Source: Lysobacterales bacterium (lineage in GTDB: Bacteria; Pseudomonadota; Gammaproteobacteria; Xanthomonadales; SZUA-5). Taken from it: 9,087 bases of DNA. The stretch's first letter is position 1. Every line of letters starts with the position of its first letter. The stretch covers positions 1-9,087 of the forward strand of contig JANJUH010000101.1 of assembly GCA_024710675.1 (NCBI GenBank), written 5' to 3'. The translations under genes and the position numbers were made by a program. Under the pieces are notes generated by a model. That model had not been told where the DNA came from and did no database searches. It saw only the letters and a list, made by a program, of their open reading frames with translations. Below, in pieces: positions 6,427-9,087 of this stretch.

Positions 6427-7355
6427 GAACGACCTCCGCTCTGCTGCGTGATGGTGCGGAACACCTCGTCGAGGCGGCCACGTTCCAGCGAGACCTCGTT
6501 GACGGGGAGCTGGCGCTCCTGGATCAGGCGGCTGACAGCACCGAAGATCGCCTGGCCCTTGGCCGGGAAGGCCGTGGCGACGCGCTCTTCGGCATCGATG
6601 ACGACTTCCGCCACACCCGGCACGCCGGCCAGCGCCGACTTCAGCGCTTCGAGGTCCGCAGTGCGCACGGTCACCGCACCGTGGTAGCGCGATCGCGCTT
6701 CCAGCTCGTCCGGCGTCGCATCGGCAAGGATGCGGCCGCTGGCGATGATCACCGCGCGCGTGCAGACCGCATGCACTTCCTCGAGGATGTGCGTGGACAC
6801 GATGATGATCTTGTCCTTCGCCATGCCCTGGATCAGCGCGCGCACCTCATGCTTCTGGTTCGGGTCGAGGCCGTCGGTGGGCTCGTCGAGGATCAGCACC
6901 TTGGGGTCGTGCAGGATGGCCTGGGCGAGGCCGACACGGCGCTTGAAGCCCTTCGACAGCGTCTCGATCCGCTGCTCGAAGACGCGCTCGAGGCCGAGGC
7001 GCTCGACGACCTCGCGGATGCGCCGGTCCTTGCTGGCCGGGTCGATGCCGCGGATGTCGGCGATAAAGGACAGGAAACTCGCCGGGGTCATCTCGCCATA
7101 GGCGGGCGCGCCTTCGGGCAGGTAACCGATGCAGCGCTTGGCCTCGAGCGGCTGCTGCTCGACATCGAAGCCATTGACGCGGATCGAGCCCGCCGATGGG
7201 CTCAGGAAGCCGGCGATCATCTTCATCGTGGTCGACTTGCCGGCGCCATTGGGGCCGAGGAAGCCGAGCACTTCGCCGGGAGCGACCTTGAAGCTCACGG
7301 CATCGACCGCGAGCAGATCACCGTATCTTTTCGTCAGGTTATTGATTTCTATCAT
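6423..7355 (-). CDS. ABC transporter ATP-binding protein (GldA-like)
   Basis: A 310-residue cytoplasmic ATPase that should power the permease encoded next to it. Motifs in order: Walker A GPNGAGKST (34-42); Q-loop region GYLPEGAP (77-84), with Glu in place of the usual Gln as in several ABC-2 ATPases; signature LSKGFKRR (133-140); Walker B VLILDEP (153-159); D-loop GLDP (162-165); switch His in VSTH (186-189). All catalytic residues are intact. The C-terminal ~90 residues form the accessory domain usual for ABC-2 exporters. It is the first gene of the operon. The start ATG (7353-7355) gives the standard MIEINNLTKRYGD N-terminus; the ribosome site is weak (AAGA just upstream). The first codons are more AT-rich than the rest, as often seen at translation starts. 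No clear sigma-70 promoter was found upstream. Confidence 0.95.
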   Translation of the reverse strand: MIEINNLTKRYGDLLAVDAVSFKVAPGEVLGFLGPNGAGKSTTMKMIAGFLSPSAGSIRVNGFDVEQQPLEAKRCIGYLPEGAPAYGEMTPASFLSFIADIRGIDPASKDRRIREVVERLGLERVFEQRIETLSKGFKRRVGLAQAILHDPKVLILDEPTDGLDPNQKHEVRALIQGMAKDKIIIVSTHILEEVHAVCTRAVIIASGRILADATPDELEARSRYHGAVTVRTADLEALKSALAGVPGVAEVVIDAEERVATAFPAKGQAIFGAVSRLIQERQLPVNEVSLERGRLDEVFRTITQQSGGRS

Positions 7356-7520
7356 TTTCTTGGCACGAACACGGGGAACCGGGTGGACGGGACGTGAAGG
7401 CGTGACTGACGCTGCGTGGACATGACGCGCCGAGGGCAGATGGGGGCGATTGGCCCGAACTCAAGGCCCCGATGCGCAGGCCGCCGCGCTGGGACAACGG
7501 TCGTGCCGGAAAGTTCCCGC

Positions 7521-7545
7521 GGGGGCAAGGGGCAGGGGGCAGGGG
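7521..7545 (+). repeat. GGGGCAG heptamer array / G-quadruplex candidate
   Basis: Four G-runs of 5, 4, 5 and 4 bases are separated by CAA, CA and CA, which meets the standard G-quadruplex pattern with very short loops. The same bases read as 3.4 copies of a 7-bp unit GGGGCAA/G from 7522. The G-rich strand is the plus strand, the coding strand of the DUF6159 gene, so it may lie in that gene's transcript or in its upstream DNA. Confidence 0.7.
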
Positions 7546-7585
7546 ATCCGGTTCGCGTCGGGGTCGGATCTCGCCGCTCGTTCGG

Positions 7586-7611
7586 CCCCCGCCCCCTTTC
7601 GCCTGCCCCTT
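7586..7611. repeat. C-rich inverted partner of the G-rich array
   Basis: C-runs at 7586-7590, 7592-7596 and 7606-7609. CCTGCCCCTT (7602-7611) is the exact inverse of AAGGGGCAGG (7527-7536), so the two tracts can pair across about 65 bp. On the minus strand this is a second G-rich tract, with only three strong G-runs. It is weaker as a quadruplex and stronger as an inverted repeat arm. Confidence 0.5.
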
Positions 7612-7661
7612 TCCGTGCCGCCATGAAGCGCACGCGGTCATGGCGTCTTCTCGGTGAGAGT

Positions 7662-7684
7662 GTCGGGATGAATCCCGACCCACA
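7662..7684. repeat. Single REP-type hairpin
   Basis: The hairpin GTCGGGATGAATCCCGAC (7662-7679) is followed by the CCACA head complement. It is the same family as the two hairpins at 1730-1790: identical GTC/GAC ends and ATGAAT loop, with a different inner stem pairing (GGG/CCC). A degenerate second 'GACCCACA' follows at 7692-7699 without a matching palindrome. Confidence 0.7.
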
Positions 7685-7699
7685 AGATCCTGACCCACA

Positions 7700-7719
7700 G
7701 ATGCCAGACCTACGGCATC
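7700..7719 (+). other. Small stem-loop upstream of the DUF6159 gene
   Basis: GATGCC and GGCATC form a perfect 6-bp stem around an 8-nt loop, 68 bp before the start codon. It could be in the 5' leader or could be chance; there is no further evidence for a role. Confidence 0.3.
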
Positions 7720-7777
7720 CGGCGTGCGCCAGCCTGCTGGATTGGTGCCAGAATCACCTCTCACGCAGTCGCCAGCC

Positions 7778-7782
7778 GGAGG
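7778..7782 (+). promoter_or_regulatory. Shine-Dalgarno site fixing the DUF6159 start
   Basis: GGAGG lies 5 nt before the ATG at 7788. The frame is open for another 124 codons upstream, but only through repeat DNA, so this site decides the start. Confidence 0.7.
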
Positions 7783-7787
7783 ATCCC

Positions 7788-8549
7788 ATGTTCGAGCGCT
7801 TCTCCCGCAGTTGGGCCCTGATCCGTGCCAGTGCCGCGGTGCTGCGACAAGACACGGAGTTGCTGGCCCTGCCGGCGGTGTCAGGCCTGGCGACCTTGCT
7901 CGTGGCCCTGAGTTTTGCCGCACCTTTCGTGCTCTGGGCCGCCGGTCACCCGCAGGCGATGGAGCAGGGCGAGATTCCGCCGCTCTGGCTGCTCTGGGGG
8001 TTCCTGTTCTACCTGGTGCAGTACTTCGTGATCTTCTACTTCAACACGGCGCTGGTGGGTGCGGCCGCCATTCGGCTGGATGGCGGTGATCCCACCGTTC
8101 GCGATGGCCTGAGGATCGCCAATTCGCGGCTGTCGGCGATTTTCGGCTACGCGATGGTCGCCGCCACCGTGGGCCTGCTGCTGCGCGCAATCGAGGAGCG
8201 CGCCGGTGCGGTGGGCAAGTGGGTGGTCGGTCTGTTGGGCGTGGCCTGGACGGTGGCCAGCTTCCTGGTCGTGCCGGTGCTGGTGCATCGCGGCGTCGGT
8301 CCGCTCGAGGCATTGAAGGAAAGCGCGAGCCTGCTCAAGCAGACTTGGGGCGAGAACCTGATCGGCCAGGGTGGCGTGGGCATCGTCTTCGGCCTGATGC
8401 AGGTGCTGCTCTGGCTGGTGGTGCTGGTGCCGGCCTTCGCGGCCCTGTTCGGCCAGCAGACCGCGCTGTTCTTTGCGCTGGTCTTCCTCGGCGTGATCGC
8501 CTCCCTGCTGCTCGGCCTGGTGCAGGCGGCGCTGTCGGCGATCTATTAG
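7788..8549 (+). CDS. DUF6159 family polytopic membrane protein, C-terminally truncated
   Basis: A 253-residue inner-membrane protein with about six helices (near 27-54, 65-95, 115-134, 144-165, 195-221, 225-250). DUF6159 features seen: the N-terminal MFERFSRSWALIRASAAVLR; FYLVQYFVIFYFNTALVGAA (74-93), with Tyr/Phe-rich helix 2; IRLDGGDPTVRDGLRIA (95-111); a conserved 'EER-G' loop (136-140); and VHRGVGPLEALKESASLLKQ (166-185) with TWGENL (186-191). The function is unknown. The start is fixed by GGAGG and by the family N-terminus. The frame ends at TAG (8547-8549) right after LSAIY. The next 33 codons read as the expected rest of the protein, interrupted once more by TAA, so the encoded protein is shorter than the inferred ancestral 286-287 codons. 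All six helices remain, so the short form could still insert in the membrane. No operon partner is seen; the M15 gene converges from the right. Confidence 0.85.
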   Translation: MFERFSRSWALIRASAAVLRQDTELLALPAVSGLATLLVALSFAAPFVLWAAGHPQAMEQGEIPPLWLLWGFLFYLVQYFVIFYFNTALVGAAAIRLDGGDPTVRDGLRIANSRLSAIFGYAMVAATVGLLLRAIEERAGAVGKWVVGLLGVAWTVASFLVVPVLVHRGVGPLEALKESASLLKQTWGENLIGQGGVGIVFGLMQVLLWLVVLVPAFAALFGQQTALFFALVFLGVIASLLLGLVQAALSAIY

Positions 8550-8648
8550 GCGGCGCTGTAACGGCATGCCAGCGGGCTGGCGGTGGGGCCGGAGTTCCCC
8601 GGGGCGCTGCTGGCCGGTGCCTTTGCGCCGAAACCGGGGCGATCCTGA
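8550..8648 (+). pseudogene. Relic C-terminal tail of the DUF6159 protein
   Basis: In the same frame after the TAG at 8547, the sequence reads AAL, then TAA (8559-8561), then RHASGLAVGPEFPGALLAGA and FAPKPGRS, ending at TGA (8646-8648). As I recall the family, it continues past helix 6 with a 'GIY-x-AALYRYA' segment and a short soluble tail ending near '-GAF-x-K'. Here TAG occupies the x position (single change from CAG, Gln, or TCG, Ser) and TAA the Tyr position (single change from TAC or TAT). The tail has no frameshift and its codon use is normal. This is either recent loss of the tail or a real but unusual readthrough extension. The match is from memory of the family, not from an alignment. 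Confidence 0.6.
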
Positions 8649-8664
8649 CCGGGTGCCGTGTGCA

Positions 8665-9087
8665 TCAGCCAGGGTAGCTGGCGCGCGGCAACTCGTAATG
8701 AGGCCCGTCGATCAGCGCCCGCTGGCGGGCCTTGCGCCGACGGGCCACATAAGCCTCGACCAGTGCTTCCGGCGCGGCGCTCGAGCCGGCGAAATCGATG
8801 TCCCAGGCACCACCCCAGCGCAGCGGCAGGCCGAGCTCGACCGTCGCCGCGCGCATCGCCTCGGCGATCGGGTGGATCGCCGGCCACTCCCAACGCGGCT
8901 TGCCGTTGATCAGCGGGACCAGATCGACCGCATGGCCGCTCAAGTGACGTGAGTCGATCAGCGTGCTGGCGCCGCGGGCGAGGATTTCCTGCTGCTCGGC
9001 GGGTGTGCGCAGGCCGTCGAGGACGAGGAAGGGCTGCGCCGACAACTCCGCGGCGCGTTCGACAATCCGCGCCAGGTCGGCGTGGAC
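8665..9087 (-). CDS. M15-family peptidoglycan peptidase (endolysin-like), C-terminal 140 residues, runs off right edge
   Basis: A zinc metallopeptidase that should cut peptide stems of peptidoglycan (L-alanyl-D-glutamate endopeptidase or D-Ala-D-Ala carboxypeptidase type). Counting visible residues from the window edge: the family entry motif FLVLDGLRTPAEQQ (20-33); zinc-site motif S-x-H-x-x-G-x-A-x-D as SRHLSGHAVD (46-55), giving ligands His48 and Asp55; WGGAWDID (91-98); and DGPHYEL (127-133), with catalytic Asp127 and zinc ligand His130. The spacing (7 and 3) matches the phage T5 endolysin type. The protein starts outside the window: the frame is open to the right edge, and the upstream residues VHADLARIVERAAEL are the usual family N-terminal helix, so a TTG at 9045 is not the true start. 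No signal peptide can be judged. The stop (8665-8667) is 16 bp from the end of the relic DUF6159 tail, a convergent pair. No phage genes are visible, so it may be a domesticated lysin or a cell-wall enzyme. Confidence 0.9.
   Translation of the reverse strand, partial: VHADLARIVERAAELSAQPFLVLDGLRTPAEQQEILARGASTLIDSRHLSGHAVDLVPLINGKPRWEWPAIHPIAEAMRAATVELGLPLRWGGAWDIDFAGSSAAPEALVEAYVARRRKARQRALIDGPHYELPRASYPG

Larger units (their letters stand above)
7356..7787. other. Intergenic gap between divergent genes
   Basis: The 432 bp between the divergently read ATPase and DUF6159 genes hold no credible gene; frames running through it are upstream extensions of the DUF6159 frame or repeat translations. 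The gap holds a G-rich heptamer array (7521-7545), a C-rich inverted partner (7586-7611), a REP hairpin (7662-7684) and a small stem-loop (7700-7719). Promoters for both genes should lie here, but I could not identify a convincing -35/-10 pair on either strand. About 165 bp nearest the ATPase (7356-7520) show nothing recognisable. Confidence 0.6.

Noticed and set aside
5680..6687. Plus-strand 335-codon frame opposite the permease and ATPase genes
   Set aside because: Antisense to two genes with intact ABC motifs; His/Gln/Glu-rich shadow without family features.
7416..7787. Longer N-terminus for the DUF6159 protein (open frame from 7416)
   Set aside because: The extension translates the G-rich heptamer array and REP hairpin; the start at 7788 has GGAGG at proper spacing and the family N-terminus.
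7339..7923. Minus-strand Pro/Gly-rich frame in the divergent gap
   Set aside because: It runs through the G/C-rich repeats and the REP hairpin and overlaps the DUF6159 start; no ribosome site or domain.

Overview
The window looks like a chromosomal segment of a high-GC gammaproteobacterium, most likely of the Lysobacterales (Xanthomonadales). This is inferred from three things: the SucA sequence, a four-gene Gld-like ABC operon beside a DUF6159 membrane protein, and intergenic gaps full of REP-type palindromes and 7-bp tandem repeats (GTCCCGA, AGTGGTG, GGGGCAG types) of a kind common in that order. No phage, plasmid, IS, CRISPR, tRNA or rRNA was recognised.

Layout: (1) 1-1464, minus: N-terminal half of sucA (2-oxoglutarate dehydrogenase E1), running off the left edge. 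(2) 1465-1842: gap with a possible sucA promoter and a 237-bp composite inverted repeat enclosing two REP hairpins. (3) 1843-2259, minus: small DUF423 membrane protein. (4) 2260-2586: two REPIN-like elements on either side of a 67-bp GTCCCGA array, then a hairpin that may end the ABC operon. (5) 2587-7355, minus: a tight operon read ATPase, permease, GldG-like protein, DUF4340 protein, with junctions of a 4-nt overlap, 14 nt and 4 nt. (6) 7356-7787: divergent gap with a G-rich heptamer array, its C-rich inverted partner, and another REP hairpin. (7) 7788-8549, plus: DUF6159 six-helix membrane protein, followed by an apparent relic C-terminus (8550-8648) cut off by two in-frame stops. (8) 8665-9087, minus: M15-type peptidoglycan peptidase, running off the right edge.

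How the genes work together: SucA belongs to the TCA cycle and is unrelated to its neighbours here. The ATPase and permease should form an ABC-2 type transporter. The GldG-like and DUF4340 proteins are membrane-anchored with large, probably extracytoplasmic domains and would be its partners. The substrate is unknown. The DUF6159 and M15 genes converge and have no clear link to the operon.

Most worth a second look: the doubly stop-interrupted DUF6159 tail; the nested inverted repeats whose two arms differ by one heptamer unit; and three REP hairpins with the same loop but compensating stem changes. I did not find a convincing new defence or mobile system. The least characterised functional unit is the Gld-like ABC operon.
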